A stretch of DNA of 64,000 bases from Peromyscus leucopus. Taxonomy: Eukaryota > Chordata > Mammalia > Rodentia > Cricetidae. Location of the stretch: positions 14,121,178 through 14,185,177 of the forward strand of contig NC_051074.1 of assembly GCF_004664715.2 (NCBI RefSeq). Direction: 5' to 3'. The number at the start of each line of letters is the position of its first letter. The stretch's first letter is position 1. The notes below the pieces were generated by a model, which saw only the letters and a program-made list of their open reading frames with translations, was not told the DNA's origin and searched no databases. The translations under genes were made by a program, and so were the position numbers. Below, piece after piece: positions 35,381 to 50,169 of the stretch.

Positions 35381-38300
35381 CTGCCGTGGGGAGAGGTGGC
35401 TGTGTGATTCCTTAGTCTCCATCCCTCTGCCGGCCTTTGCTTTCCACACCCACTTTCCAAGAACAAAAGCCCTGTGAGCCCGCAGCTTCGCGGGGTGAGA
35501 TATGGGGTTGCAGGTCAATGCCGCACCCGCACCTTATAGATTAGACGGCCTTGCGTCTTCCCATGTAGGTAATGACCTTTGGATATCATCCTCGAGGTTC
35601 TGGGCAACTTCCCGAGAGTTACCGTTCTTGGAGTTTTGTGGTAATGGTTGTCTTGTTTCAGCGTCCTAGAAGTCTTAGCTGTAAAAGTAGGAAGCATGGC
35701 TGACTCCAGCATTAGCGTCCTAGCCTACCCGGGGACAGGACTTTGTTTCGCTGTTACAGTTTTAAAAAACGGAAATATGTGGTTTTACAGCGATAACATG
35801 ATGATAGCTACTATTTAATGGGTAGCAGCCAAATGCTTTGCACATATATTTTCATCCAGTCTTTCAAGAGTTCCGTGAAGGTTGTTAGATTATTCCTTTT
35901 TTTTTTTTCAGCTGGAAAATGGAAAGTTAGTGAGGTCATGTAACTTACCCTAGTAACATTTTGCTACGAGTAAACCTTTGAAGCTTTACTAGAAAGTAGA
36001 TCTGAATCCAACATCTGCATTCTATTGTCCTGCCATTATTCTCGTTATTATGATTTCTTCACTAACATTTTGAATGGCTAAAAGGTATATCTGTCCATTT
36101 AAGAAAGCACATAGTGTGCTTTTTTGTGTCTGACAAATGACAGCCACGATCTCTGTGCAACTTCTGTGTGTGATGTAGAATTAAATATTTCAGAACCTCA
36201 AATATTCTTTCTTGCAATATAGACTATTAAAAAATACAAGTGAAGCTGATGAAGGGTCATAATTGTACAATAAAAGCTTGCTATTTAAGTGTTGGATCAA
36301 TGTGATTTGTAGATTAAGGGTATTAAACTGAACATTATGAGGGTATTAAATTGAGCAATTAATAAAATGTTGACTCTAAGGCTAGACATATAAGCAGTTG
36401 GTGCAGTCTTTCCAAAAATTTGAAATGTTTGCTAATTAAAAATAAACAAACTCTTGAGCTCTCATAGAAACAGATCATTGGAAAGAGGTCTTTATGGAAC
36501 TTGAACGGTGGGGAAAGGTTAATCTATGTGTTTGGGGTTGGTAGACAATGCATGAGAATTGTCTGGAAAACATTCTTTGAAGTCTTCCAGTTGTTTATTT
36601 CAAGAATAGGAACTTCCACACCAAAAAAGCTGACTCAGCGGAATGGTGAATTTCCCAACAGAAGAGCTGACTCAGCAAAACAAGCTGTATACCTTTTGAA
36701 GAGGGAGGGGAATCAGTGCCAGAGCTGTATGGAACTTGGTACAGGCTTGGTTTGTATAAAAAAAAAACTATTCTAGCTTGCCTTTGCTAGCCTGAAGAAG
36801 CCAACATTGAACTCTTTATGTAGCTTCTTCTTATTGTGCTGGAATTAGCTACTATTTATAACAATGTTTCCCCTGGAAAATGTTCAGTGGATCTCAGGAA
36901 AACCGGTTATGTTTTTGTGTTCTGGTTCAACAGCCGTTATTGGAGTTCTAGTTTCCTTAGATTTTTTTTTTTTTTTTTTTTTTTTTTAGTGGAAATTTAC
37001 TCCTTGATGTCTGGGTTTTAGTGGAATCTATGGGAATGATAGCTTGAAAGATCTTTTGAAGGGAGCTCTAAATACTGTTCAGGACTGATGGTTTATCCAG
37101 GGTGTTATTTTAAAGGACGCAGCTCTACCCAGTATCAATGAACTGTTTATCCAGCGCTGTAGGACTGGAGTGTTGTAACAAGGGCGCCACAAGCAGGAGA
37201 GGTTCTGAGCTGGCCAGCATCCTCTGCCAGAAGGTACACTCTAAACTTAGCTGAGTTTAGATTTTTTTTTTTTGTCAGTTAAAATAAAGTCAAAAACTTC
37301 TTTACAACCATAGTTAGCCACTTACAGAATCAGCTGATGTTTACTGAGTCCTTAACGTATGCTAATTGTCGTGGCACGTGCATTCTCATTTAATCTGCAA
37401 AACTATGGGATTTATAACCCCGTTTTATCTGGTGGCTAGAGCTGGGCAAAACATAAAGAGAGCTGAGCCAGTGTCTGGGGGGGGAAGTTGAAGTTCATTT
37501 TGCTAGAGTGGAGCAGTTCTCAAAGTGAGACTCCTTGCAATGTCGGCATCACCTTGGAGTTTTAGGAGGGCGGAATCCTGGGCTCAGCCCTAAACTTCCC
37601 TGGTTGAGATCTGAGTCCACCAAGTGGTTCTGATATATGTTCAAGTTTTCTGGTTGCTGCTTGGCATGTGTGGGAACTAGTAAATGGAACACATTTCAAA
37701 TTTGGAAGCCAGTGTTAAGTCATTTTAATTTTTTGCACTCATCTCAAATGTAGCTGCTTGTCTGTTTGTTAAAATACAATTTCTCTCTTTAAGAATTCCT
37801 GCTCAAAACTTTTGTGATAGGCCAGTAATGTGTTTATTATTATGGTGTAACCAGTCCATTTGGGGACCATTGCTACAAAAGGAATCATAAAACTAAAGAA
37901 AGATTCAATTCTGATATTTGAATAATCCATAGATCTTTCAGACTAGGCAGTTATTGTCACTTTGGAAATTCATGAATGAACATTGAGCAAATTGTTGAGT
38001 ATTGATTGTGTGATGCTATGACCACAATCAGTACAAGTTGTAGATTTCAAGTGAAATAAGCATTGAGAATGCTCTAGATCTCACATTCTCATTAAATTCA
38101 ATTTTGTGGGAGACTGTATACCACTTGAGAGGGAAAAAACTTATTCAATATTTTTGAGTACTTATTAAACATCTGCAATAATGTGGTAAAGAACTATGAA
38201 TTTTTTTTTTTTTTTTTTGCTTGTATTAGTGACCTTAGGTTTAAACAGACCTGGCTTTTGCAGATTTTTTGATTGATTGTGTGGTCATTGATTGGTTGAT

Positions 38301-40009
38301 TTAATATTATTTAAATTATTGGAATACTTAGGCCTCATGTTCAGTACTACTGAAATGATAAACATTTATCTATGTACTTTAAATATTTATAAGATGGGGA
38401 AAATATCCATAATCAAAGATGATTTGAGAGCGTTTATTCACAAAGCAGTAATTGCTTCCTAACTTTTTCCATGTTAAGGCATACTTTGAAAATGAGTCTC
38501 TTTGCTGTATCATAGGGAAAACCGAACTCAGTGCTGCTCAAGTTATCTGAGTAGGGCTCATAGCCATCTGAATGGCTCAGACGATTTTTGAACATGCCTA
38601 ATTTTACATTCATGGTTGAGCAACATGTTAGGAAGCTCTGCATTAAAAAACTTAAGTCTTTAGCACATAAAAACATTCAGTAAAATTTCACCTTGAGGTT
38701 TATATTTGCAGAGCTGTATACAGCTGAGATTATTAAATAATAAGACTGTAGGTCACTTAGGCCGAATGAATGATAAAAGGAATAAATCTTGAATATTGGG
38801 AAATTTTGTGGAGAAATATTTATATTGGGTTAAGCCAAGCACCAGGAGGACAGAGATTCTATACTTTATCAGGTTTAGATCCTTTTATTATAGAAGATAA
38901 TCTGATTTCTTATAATAACAAACTTCATAGTCATGAAAGTGGTGAGCATGTGTTTTGCTTCCTTATGCTTTTATTATTTTACTCTTTTCCCCTTCTTTTT
39001 TTTTTTGGTCGGGGGGAGGTAGTACATGACTAAACTTGACTGCTTGTTGGAACTGCTTGGGAAACCTTACGAAATACCCAAGTCCTACTCAAACATTCTC
39101 ATTGGTGTGGAGTTTGCCCCACATTTGGGGTATGGATACCTTTAATGTATGTATGTATATTCAACCCTTACATGGGCTATGACAAGTACAGTTTACTTAT
39201 AGAAATTGAGGACCCAGGAGATCAAATACAATTAATTATAAAGGACAATAATCCAGCTTAGGTCTTTTGACTCCTAAGTTCTTATTTTTAAGCATTGATT
39301 GGTTCAGCTTTTTAATAATCTCTCTCATATGTTGAAATAGAATTACAGGAAAATAAATGGAAGCATTACCCAGCCTTATATTCTTTTGAGGGCTAATTGC
39401 TCTGCTCACCATTATAACACAATTCTTTACGGTCTAACCTGCCTGCCTCTTCTTCATCACCTGCTTTTTCAGTGCAGTTCAGAAAGTGATTGTTACCCCA
39501 CCCCCACCCCGAGTCCTCTGAACATTATTTTCTCCATATTTCCTTTGCTTTCCTGTTCTACTCTGACCTCCTTGACTATTCTTTGGACTCAGGAAATGCA
39601 CCAAGTGTACTTCTGCTTCAATATTCCATGTTTCTTGACTAAAATGATCTCAGCATATCACCCCCGGCTTTGGTCAGACGTCATGTGTTTGGAGAAGACG
39701 TCCTAGCACATGCTTCGTTGTCGGTTCATCTACTGTCTTTCTCCAGTGAACGCATAAGACTCGGATTTGGGTATAAGCTTACAGTTGTTCGGAGGACATG
39801 TACTCTTGTCCTCTAGGCAGCATTCAAAAGACGCAGCTCAATTCCGTAAGTGGTGTGTGTGTTGTAGGTGGGGGGAGGCAGATCACTTACTAATTTATAT
39901 TGTTGGGGGAAGAAGAAAGGTGCTACACACCTTCTCACCCTATCCTCGGGTGATTTCTGCTCCCAATGCGGACTATTCGTTGAAAAGAATAGTAGGAAGT
40001 AGAAACCAG

Positions 40010-40195
40010 TATTTTTTTAATTTACATATGTTTTTCATGTGTATGGTTTGTCTGTATGTATGTCTACACACCAGAAGAAGGCATTAGATTCCATGGGACT
40101 ATAGTTGTGATCTGCCATGTGGGTGTTTGGAATTGAACTCAGGACCTGTGGTAGAAGACACAGTGCTCTTATTACTGAGCCATTTCTCTAGACCC
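40010..40195 (-). mobile_element. B2-type SINE
   Basis: The plus strand shows TGTGGGTGTTTGGAATTGAA, GTGCTCTTATTACTGAGCCA and TTTCTCTAGACCC, the inverted B2 head. Confidence 0.85.
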
Positions 40196-40655
40196 ACAAA
40201 TTAGTAATTTTACAACCAACAATAGCAATCATATTTCTGTGACTCGTCATTGGATTCTTGACTAAGTTTTTCAAAATTTTACATTCATGTGTTTGCATTT
40301 CACAAAGAATATTTAAAGGAAAAACAAACAACAACAAAAACAGCACTGTCTCTAAAATGAGGTGGTTTATTTTTATCATTTTTGTTACGATACTTAAACT
40401 AGAGATACAGTTGTTTGTGTTTAGTGAAGTGTGTCTATGAGAAGTGACTGGTATTTATTTAATAAATATGTCCAATTCAACAAATAGCTAGCAGTACTCT
40501 TAGATTTCCATGTTATGTTAGTAGGAAGCTTAATTTATAGTAGTTCACATAGAACTGTTGGTTTATTAAGTATTCAGTATGCGTGAAGCACTGTGCTACA
40601 TCAGTTTTCACAGTTACAGGCTGTTGGTATTTCTCTCTTTCTCACACGTACAGAC

Positions 40656-40710
40656 GTACACACACACACACACACACACGGGTGGGAGGGAGGGAGGGAG
40701 AAAGAGAGAG
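40656..40710. repeat. (CA)n and (GGGA)n simple repeat
   Basis: A CA run followed by GGGTGGGAGGGAGGGAGGGA and GA-rich sequence. Confidence 0.9.
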
Positions 40711-41955
40711 GGAAACTGAGATTCAAAGACGTTAGCATAAGTTGTTAGTTGTTTAGTAGCAGGTTGGTATAGTTGACTCCAAGCACATACCCTTTCTGCT
40801 ACTAAAATATTTGGAGAGGTTTAAGTGGAAACAAGATACAGAGCACTCAGAGCCCCCAAGGATGTATGCCATTTAGTAGCAAAGCTGAGCTGAAATTATC
40901 TACAGCTATGACACGGACAGGATTGACAGATTGATAGCTCTTTCTCTTTCAGTTTAGTCCCAAATGATTTTAACTTTTATAACAATTTCATGAAGTCAAG
41001 ATTTAGTGAGTAAAAGTAAACTGATTGTAATATTTCACAGAGAGCCATCAGTGAAACTGGATCAGACCTCTGGAAATAAGAATTTTGAGTTGTGCTTTGT
41101 AAATCTATCTAGCACATTAATCAATATTTTTTAAACATTACTTGATTAAGTAGTTTTTTTTTTATCCAGTCATCAAATGGAATATTGACACACGATTTCA
41201 TCTTGGCAGATAACTAACTTTAATGTCACCAGTGTTCAAATACATGTAAACAGCTTTGTAAGGGACAGTTTGAGATTATATTACTAGCATATGGTAGTTA
41301 ATTAGTGGATTTTCATGGAGCGTTTTTATTGGGAGTGTCATTGAATCATATGCAGTTTCTTGACAGAGCACATTATATTAGGAGGCTATATCAATTGTGT
41401 TATTTTCGCTAAATAGTTTAAAACTATCAGTTTGAGAACTTCTATTGAATAAAGTCTTGTTTTCACTCTACTAATTAATGCAGAATAGTTATGTTCACTA
41501 AAAGAAAAAAGCCTGTTTTTAACTGAACTTTTACAGTTGATTTAATGCCGTCTCAGATCGATGCTCAATTTTCAGTTATTAGCAAACTTACATTATGTTT
41601 TCTCTGCCCTTGTCTACTCCTTTTAGATACTTCTGCATGGAGGATTTTAACTTTTAACAAACTTTCGTTTTATAATTTGCATTAATTTATATTTTCTCAG
41701 GTCCATTATTTGTCAGGTACTCTTTAGATTTGAATTGAGTGTAATCTTTCTGTTATGCTTTGTTATCTCATCCACTTGTGCTGATGTATTTTACTAGAAT
41801 ATAATCTTCGTTACTTAATTTTATGGAGGAAAATCTATTTTCATTTTGGTGGCCTTTATCAGGTTATTGGTTCTGATTTTTCTAATATCATTTAAAATTG
41901 TTTTACGTGTTTTTAAAGTATACTCTTCAAATTAATTGTTTGCATTGCATTTTAG

Positions 41956-42348
41956 GTAAAAGGATTGCTGTTTCAACTCAGGGAAGCAGTAGCCTCGTTG
42001 TCTTTGTGTTTAAACTGCAGCAGCAACTTGGAGACCAACAATGAAGCCATGATATCTGAGAACAAAGGAGCATTTGCCAACTAAATGTCAGCACATTTCA
42101 CGGGATTGTGGAACAACACTGCAGCAGACCTGTGTGTCAGCTAGCACAGCGAGAATGTTGTCTTCCAGCACGACTTATTGGAAGAGGTTTTAATGTAGAT
42201 TCCTGAAATTTGTCATTTATCAAATGAAATAAAAATGAGTGAAGCCCCCAGATTCTTTGTTGGGCCTGAAGATGCAGAAATAAACTCTGGAAATTATCGT
42301 CGCTTCTTCCACCACGCAGATGAAGAGGAGGAGGAAGAGGATGAGTCT
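41956..42348 (+). CDS. PPIP5K2: PPIP5K2 5'UTR and start exon (CDS 42235-42348, residues 1-38)
   Basis: Acceptor GCATTTTAG ends at 41955. About 280 UTR bases hold five short upstream ORFs. The ATG at 42235 has A at -3 and opens [13 protein letters not shown]; an acidic run follows at residues 29-37. Donor TCT|GTGAGT. The start is chosen because it is the first ATG in the conserved frame and matches the known protein N-terminus. Confidence 0.93.
42041..42198 (+). promoter_or_regulatory. PPIP5K2: Cluster of five uORFs in the PPIP5K2 5'UTR
   Basis: ATG-to-stop reads at 42041-42052 (3 codons plus stop), 42049-42084 (11), 42085-42144 (19), 42155-42193 (12) and the minimal ATG-TAG at 42193-42198. 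The second and third abut (TAA-ATG), and the fourth and fifth overlap (TAATG). All end before the main ATG, so they could lower or condition its translation. Confidence 0.7.
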
Positions 42349-45300
42349 GTGAGTTGTTTCTTTTGTGAGAAACCAGTACAGAACAGAACTTTCTCTAATT
42401 ACTGTCAATGTAAATGAATACTGTGATTTTAAATTAAGACTGCTTTTTAATGTGCAAATTTGTGAAAAAGTCTTTAATTGAAAAAGTATAAGTGAATAGA
42501 CAGGCACTTAAAAAGTGTAATACATGTAGCTGGAGATAAGATCCTGAAGTAGTTTAACGACAGTTCAGTGTTGTTGTAAGATATCAAGAAACTCCTTGAC
42601 TTGGTTTATGAAGTTCAGTAAGACTGTCTCAAAGGCCTGCTTAGTACGTGTGTGATAAACTAATGTATCTGCACGTCATGTCCACGTTGCATCTTAGAAG
42701 TGGAGCACATCTGTTAGACTCATTTTCTTCCTTGTTCTTCACAGGCAGAGATTATTTTATTTGGGGAACTGATTTAAAATGCAGACACATGTGTTGATTT
42801 TCTTAAATTTCAAATTAAAAATAGAATCTTATTTTAAAAGAAAAGCCTATCACACTTGGTAAAAGTGGTAAGGTCAGACTACAGGAGTGATTGGACACTT
42901 ACTTAGGCTCTGTGCTGGAAGAGAGTCACTGGGGGTATGTATGCCTTGGAGGGCTAGTCAGGATGCACGCCCTTGCACACTCTTACTGCCTCCCATTTCT
43001 GTTGCGGTGATGTTCTGCCTAAGCCACTGTGGGCTGAACCTTAAGGAACCGTGACTAAATAAACCCTCCCTTCATGGTTTCTGTCACTTACTTTGTTGTA
43101 GCAGTGAGAAATAACTAGTAGATGTGACCTGTGAAATCTCCTTTAGGAAGATTTTATATATATATGTAATGAGCCATTTCAAAAATTGTGATGAGGAATA
43201 AAATGAATAGGGAAGCCTAAGATGGATGATGAGGGGAAGTGGAGATAGTAGACCCCAAGACAGTTATTGTTTATAATCTGATTGGTTTATAATCAAACCT
43301 AATACTCATTTGAACTCCAATTTTCATGTTAGAAGAGGCAATGTAGAATTATTTTTTCTAGATGAAAAAAAGGAACAATTTAACTCCCAAATTTTTATTG
43401 CTACATTAAAGAGAAAGTTTAGTGAACCACTTTTGAGCCGCTTTATATAGTGATATATGAAATACATAAAGTCATGGAAGAGAGAAGAGCGAGATACAAC
43501 TTTATATGGTTAATAGACCATATAAAGCTCCTGAATGGAAAAAGCAAGATGCAGTGCAAAGAATCAGGAATGAATGTTAAGGAATTTTGTGAGCATGTGA
43601 AATACCCGATATGTTACTATTTATATGATGTGCATATTCAAGATTGAATGTTAATTTGGTAAAAAAGTACAAAGAATAACAAAACCGTTAGGTGGGAATG
43701 CCACGTCTGAATACCGGAGGGAGTGTCAGAGGTCGTTGGCATCTTTTTTTTTTTATCAGTGAGCTGTTCAGAAAGCTGTCTGACCAGCTGATGTCCCAGC
43801 TCAGTCTATAAGGAGACTCAGTGCTGTCTAGCTCTGTACTTGGAAATGCATTTGATTTTAGATAGCCATGGATTCTTTATCTGACTCTTCCTGGACTTTT
43901 TACATGTTTACATGGAGTAGATGGATTTTCACTCTCACTTGCCCTTTTCTGCCTGAAGATAGTTAGAGAAATGCCAGAAGTAGTTGAAGAAGGGATGTTT
44001 ATTCACACTTTAAAGTTAATTGGAAACAATAGCAATGTGCTTAAAGTGTTTTTTTTAAGTTCTTTTCATATCTTTGTAAAAAAATGTTTTAATTGGAAAG
44101 TATTATTACTGATAGGATTTTAATGACTTCAATGGTGAATATGTCAGTTTTATTGATTCTTATGGCTCATCTACTTCTGAGAGGAAATTAAGATAGCAGT
44201 ATTTTAGAATGCCTATTAAGTCATCCTATCGTTTTGTTTTGTTTCTGTTTTAGCCACCAGAAAGGCAGATTGTGGTTGGAATATGTTCCATGGCAAAGAA
44301 ATCCAAATCCAAACCCATGAAGGAAATTTTGGAACGGATCTCCTTATTTAAATACATCACAGTAGTAGTTTTTGAAGAGGAAGTAATTTTGAACGAACCT
44401 GTGGAAAACTGGCCTTTATGTGATTGTCTTATTTCTTTCCATTCTAAAGGTAAAAAATGGTGGATGGGGGCTTTTATCCTCTCAGATTGTAAAAATAATA
44501 CACATTAGTTGTAGAATATTGGAAAAAACAGTGAAGCTAGCTCACAGATAAGGGAAATTAACATTGAGATATATTTCTTTCTAATCTTTTTCTTCTGCAT
44601 GTGTTTTTTAAAAATTTGTGTCATAGTTATATTTAACTTTACATTTAGCTTTTCTTAGATTTTATCAAATTTTTCCATTTCACCCTTTTTATGGTTTGTA
44701 TTGTGTAAATGTATAACATAACTAATAACCAAACATTTGGATGATTCCTAGTCTTCATTATTAAAATAAGGTTGTGATCAACTCATTCACACATCATGGA
44801 TAAACTCTTGAATTGTTGGATGTTTTAAATCCTATATTTCTACCACATAGAAAGCGACCTGTTGTTCTTTATATAAACAAGCATACCTTATTTGTTAAGA
44901 ACTTTCAGTTAAAATTTTAGCTCTCCCTTGCCATTTTTAATTGAATGGCAGTATCAGTTAAGTTTAAGTATTACATTATAGTAAAATCCAGTAATCAAAA
45001 TTATTGCTGTCTATTTCTGAAATTTTTTTTTACATTTTGTGAATTATGTGATTTTTTCCCATTAATAAATATGTTTTTCCTATATTAATTATTATCTGTT
45101 ACCTAGAAAATAGCTTTGAGCTCTGTTAGGTTTTTTTTTTTTTTTTTTGTATACTGATAATGGAAGTTGTTGTTCATGTTGAGTAAGCCCAGCTCTGATC
45201 TCGCTTGGCTGAGGCTTTTTCTTTGAGGAGAGTTTAAATTTCCTGCTTGTGAGCGTGTTCTTCTCTTGCCATCACATGGTTCTTTCTGTGAAAGCTATTA

Positions 45301-48300
45301 GCTCCTAAAAGCGCCCTGCCATGTCTCAGACATATTCTCTGTGTTACCTGTTGCTATGAGAGAATTTTCTCATTAACACAAACCAACGCAGAGAACTGCT
45401 GGCAGGTGCTTTCCACTTGCTAAGTGCTGGTGGGAAGCTTGAAATCATGACTCAGGAACATTTACACATGCAGAGTTCTGATACATTATAGAGCTTGTGA
45501 AGATTTGTAATCTGAGTCCAGCTGCCGCTTAATGCATTATTAAAAATCTAAGGGTAATTTAGGAATAAGTTTTCTTTAATGGAACATAGCTTTGTGATTT
45601 GAATTTTAGTACCTTTTAATACTTACCCTTTCTAAAATTTCCTGTAGTGCAGGAAAAATGCAATGTCCTCACATGCAGTTAATGTTCATAGTTAAATCAT
45701 ACAATGTCATGCTGACTGATTTTTATCCTCCATAGATAAGTTAGATACTTATTAAAGAATTGTCACATAAGAATAATAAAATGTATCATTCTTTGGAACA
45801 TTATGCAAAGTCTTCTAAGTGACTTTATACATTAAAAATGTTTTAATTCCACAAGAATCCTATTGGCTAGTTGGGTGTCATGCACATTTGCAGCTGGACT
45901 TGAGAGATAAATTTGTTCAAGCTTTACATAGCTAGGCAGAGGCAAGGCTTGAGTGCTGGTCTATGTTCTCATCCTCCGTGTGTGACACACTGGGGAATTT
46001 CAGTGACAATATAGAGAGTGAAATGTGATCTCTGAAATTCTTTTTGGCTTTTCAAGTCTGTTCTAACCATATCTACATTTTACTCATTTCCATTTTTATT
46101 AATCATTACTAGTCTAGAAATTTTAGGGGATTACTTTCTGTATCCTAATGGTGACCCAGCAGCTGCATGTTTCTATTCATGTTTTTATCTTTTGTGCATT
46201 TTATTATGTATAAGCCCATTTCTGCTTTTGCTTCTGTTTTTAAAGCTAGTTCATATTTATATACATCAAACTATCAAATAAAAGGGAGTTGTATATTGAG
46301 GATATTTTTAAAAAATCAAGTGATATGAAATGTTATTTATTCATAGATTTCCCTTTATATATGAATCTTACCTTCTATCAGGTGTCCTTAAATAGTCAGA
46401 TACAGGATAACATGTCATAGCCAGTGACTTGGTGTGCCATTATCAATGATAATAACTAAGGAAATGTTACTTTAATAGTAAAAGTTAAATGAAAATTATT
46501 ATTATATCTTATTTATAAATTATTTTATATCTTTTATAGAAGATAGTTATATACATAATGAAAATTTTTTTTAGGGGAGGTGACATAATTCAAGTTGATA
46601 AATTTATAGATGTCAGCTTTTCTTGAAATTGTAAAGAATATGATAAAAATATGTGTTCTTAGGATTTCCCCTGGACAAAGCAGTTGCCTATGAAAAACTC
46701 AGGAATCCATTTGTAATCAATGACTTGAATATGCAGTATCTCATACAAGATAGGTGAGTGGTGAAGTTGCTGAATTAAGGGAAAAAGAAATCAATACTTA
46801 ATTAGTGTATGCTGACCTAGCATCAGATGTTTTCACATACATTAGTTCATTGCATCCTTATAATATTCAGAAATAATTAATTATTAGCAAACTTTACAGA
46901 GGAGGAAACCTGAGAATTGAGGGAATCAGTTCACTTACACGAAGTCACGGGTAGTCTCCCAAGTAGTGGGACAGGGAATTGGAGGACATTTGCTTGATTT
47001 CTAAAGCCTACTAAACCCATCAAGATTACAGTTTCCTGTCATATGACTGATAATTGCATTAGAATTCATTCATTGTAATTGATGATTTTTGTGGTGAAGT
47101 GTACACATTAGGAAAATTCTTTACTGTATGTCTTAGAATTCATTGAGCATAGACTTCTAGTTGAAATGATGAAAGGGTATAAATTTGTCTGCTTCATTTA
47201 ATTGGTGTTTTGCTTTGGTAGTTACATATAATTGTATGTGTCATTATCATTCTACTTTTTTGTGTTATAACATGAGATTATATTACTTATGTGGAAATAC
47301 ATATATACTAATTATGTATGAAGATAGAATCACCTTTCTCCTAGCATACTGTGAATATTTTCCTATAGCATTAAATATTATTATAAGATAAGATTTTTAG
47401 TAATTAGGCTGTATTCTGTCCTTTTGATATGTTAGTCTTACTTGACTATTTCTCTTCATGTATGTACAGTCTTCTTTTAAAGTATAGTCTTTTGATATGC
47501 TACAAAAGTTATTTTGCGTGTACTTTGACTATTTTGTTAGGAACACTGATAATTTGAAATATTTAGAAAAACAGAGAAGGTTGATATTTGTACCTCTTAT
47601 GGTAGTAAAGAGTAATAATTTACTTGTGTGGGAAGACAATAAATTGTGAAATAGAGAGCCAAACAATAAGGGTGCTTTTCTGTTTCTTTAGAAGAGACGT
47701 TTATAGCATTCTTCAAGCTGAAGGCATCTTACTTCCTCGGTATGCCATTCTGAACCGTGATCCAAATAACCCGAAAGGTCAGAGAACTCAACAGGCTTCC
47801 TTTTGGTTCTTGACGAACTGTTTGCCACTTCCCTGCAATAAGTAGAAAGAACTTAAGAATTCATAGTAGCCTATTTGATAGTTTTTCTTAATGAATTAAA
47901 CAAATGAGTACTGTATCTGATTAACTTGTAACATTGTGGGCTGTTGTGGAGGTGCTCGCCTGTAGTACCAGGACTCAGAAGGTTGAAGCAGGTCGATAGG
48001 GAACTCAAGGTCAGAGTCAGCACGTATTTAGTTCTGGGCCAGGCCGGGCTTCCGACTGTGAGACTGTGTCCCCGAAAACAGAACCAAAGGAGACACCATG
48101 AGCTAACTGGCTAACTGGTAGTGCAGGAGTTAGCTCCATGGTTTTCCTGTGTATAACTGTGCACATATGATTCGAGGGATGACCATTTGGTACTGGATAA
48201 TCATTTAAGAAACTCATTCTTGGGAAGACTCATTCTTCCTCTCTCCCCAGTCATTAGTTACCTGTAGTTCTTGCCTCAGGATAGGCTTTTTTCCCTGAGG

Positions 48301-50136
48301 TTCTGAGGGTTGAACCCAGGGCCCTGCATAAAAGCCAGGCTGTTATGTTGCTGCTGCTGTGGCGGTGAGGCTGCCTCCTCAGCTCCATGATTGTGTCTGC
48401 TGAGGCTTAGCATAGTTTTACTAGAGGCTTGAAAAGTCAATTTTACTCTTGCTCTTGTGAAGATGTTATCTAAGTGATACAACAGTTCGTGACTTTTCTT
48501 GTTCTGATGCGTTGTTTATAGAGTGCAATCTGATTGAAGGAGAAGATCATGTAGAAGTCAATGGGGAAGTTTTCCAAAAGCCATTTGTAGAAAAGCCAGT
48601 CAGTGCAGAAGACCACAATGTTTACATTTATTATCCAACATCTGCTGGTGGTGGAAGCCAGAGACTTTTCAGAAAGGTAAGTCTTTGTAACCTTTGTGCT
48701 AGTAATATTCACTCTTCTATATACTTTATTAAAACTTTTTTAAAAAGTCATCAAGTGCTGAATAAGGTCAAATATTGCACTGTCATCATCTAGAGGAAAA
48801 TTCTTAAGACTGAGATAATGTTGTTAATAAGTATACTGTTACTTTTCTGTTACTGTGATAAGATACCATGAGGAGAAGCAGCTTATAGAAGGAAGGGAGA
48901 GGGTATTTGAACTTGCGGTTCCAGAGAGAACAGAGTCCCTTAGGGCAGGGGAAGCTTAACTGCAAGCTGCAGGCATCCTAGGGGCCGGAGCAGAGAGCTG
49001 AGAGAGCAAGCTGGAAATGGCTGTCAAAGCTTTTTCCTCTCAAAGCCCACCCCCAGGGAGGCGGGTCCTCCTGTCCTCTGGTCCTCCAGCAAGGCTGCAC
49101 CACTTAATCCTCCCAAACAGTGACACCAGTGGGCAGCCGGTGTCCAAATACCCGAGTCTGTGGGGGACATTTCCCATGCAGCCACCACAGACAGTGTAGT
49201 TGCATAATGTTGTGAACAAAATTCCTGCCCTCAGAATTCAGAGAAAGTTACCCGATGTTTCCTCAGTCTCCCACTTGCATTTCTGTCAGACTAGAAACGA
49301 GTTAAAGATAAAACCTTTGTTGGAAAAATCGTGTGGGGGAAGAAAATGCCAGTTTATACAAAAAGTAATGTTGGTAATTTTTACACGTGTAAGTGTATCC
49401 TTAATTGTTCCCATAGTAAAATAAATGCAAATTAGTTCTGAAGTATAATGATGATCATGTTACCTATTGGAGTAATGAGGATTTTCTCTTAAATTGGGTA
49501 GTTGGGAAATATGCCTAATCCAAAATGTGTTAGCAGGAATGCAGTCTCTTTGTTACATAATTTAGAAATGCATCAAAATTAAAGATACGCTCATATATCG
49601 TCGTGGATTCGTATGTTAAGTGAGGGGCTAGAAAGATAGGTCAGTAGTTATGAGCACTTGTTCTCCTTGCAGAGGACTCATGGGCAGCTCACAACCATCT
49701 GTGACTTCAGTTCCAGGGATTTGATGCCCTCTTCTGGCCTCCATAAGCACTGCATGCATTTGGGGCACTTACATACATGCAGGCGAAACACTAATATATA
49801 AAGTAAATATAAAGTAAAAATAAATCTTAACATGAAAACAAGATGCCATCTAAGCATTCATTATAGTGGCAGATATTGAAGTGTAAAAATACCAAGTATA
49901 GGTAAGACTAGGAAATTTAGACCAGCTAGAACTTCCTTATATATTATTGGTGAGACTCAGATAATGTAGTTTCTGAAAAGTTTTGGCAGTATCTGTGTAA
50001 GTACAGATATGAATGAACATGAACCACCCTAGCAATTTCTTAGAAACATAACTATAGATGTGGCAGGGTGACATTTTAGGAATGTTAGAGCGTCACTGCT
50101 GTATTACGCAAGAAGCTTGGCAAACAACTAGACATA

Positions 50137-50169
<33 letters not shown>

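Larger units (their letters stand above)
35381..41955 (+). other. PPIP5K2 intron 1 remainder
   Basis: Long AT-rich intron with T-runs (36962-36987, 38200-38218), a CA/GGGA simple repeat (40656-40710) and one SINE (40010-40195). No further exon recognised. Confidence 0.7.
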
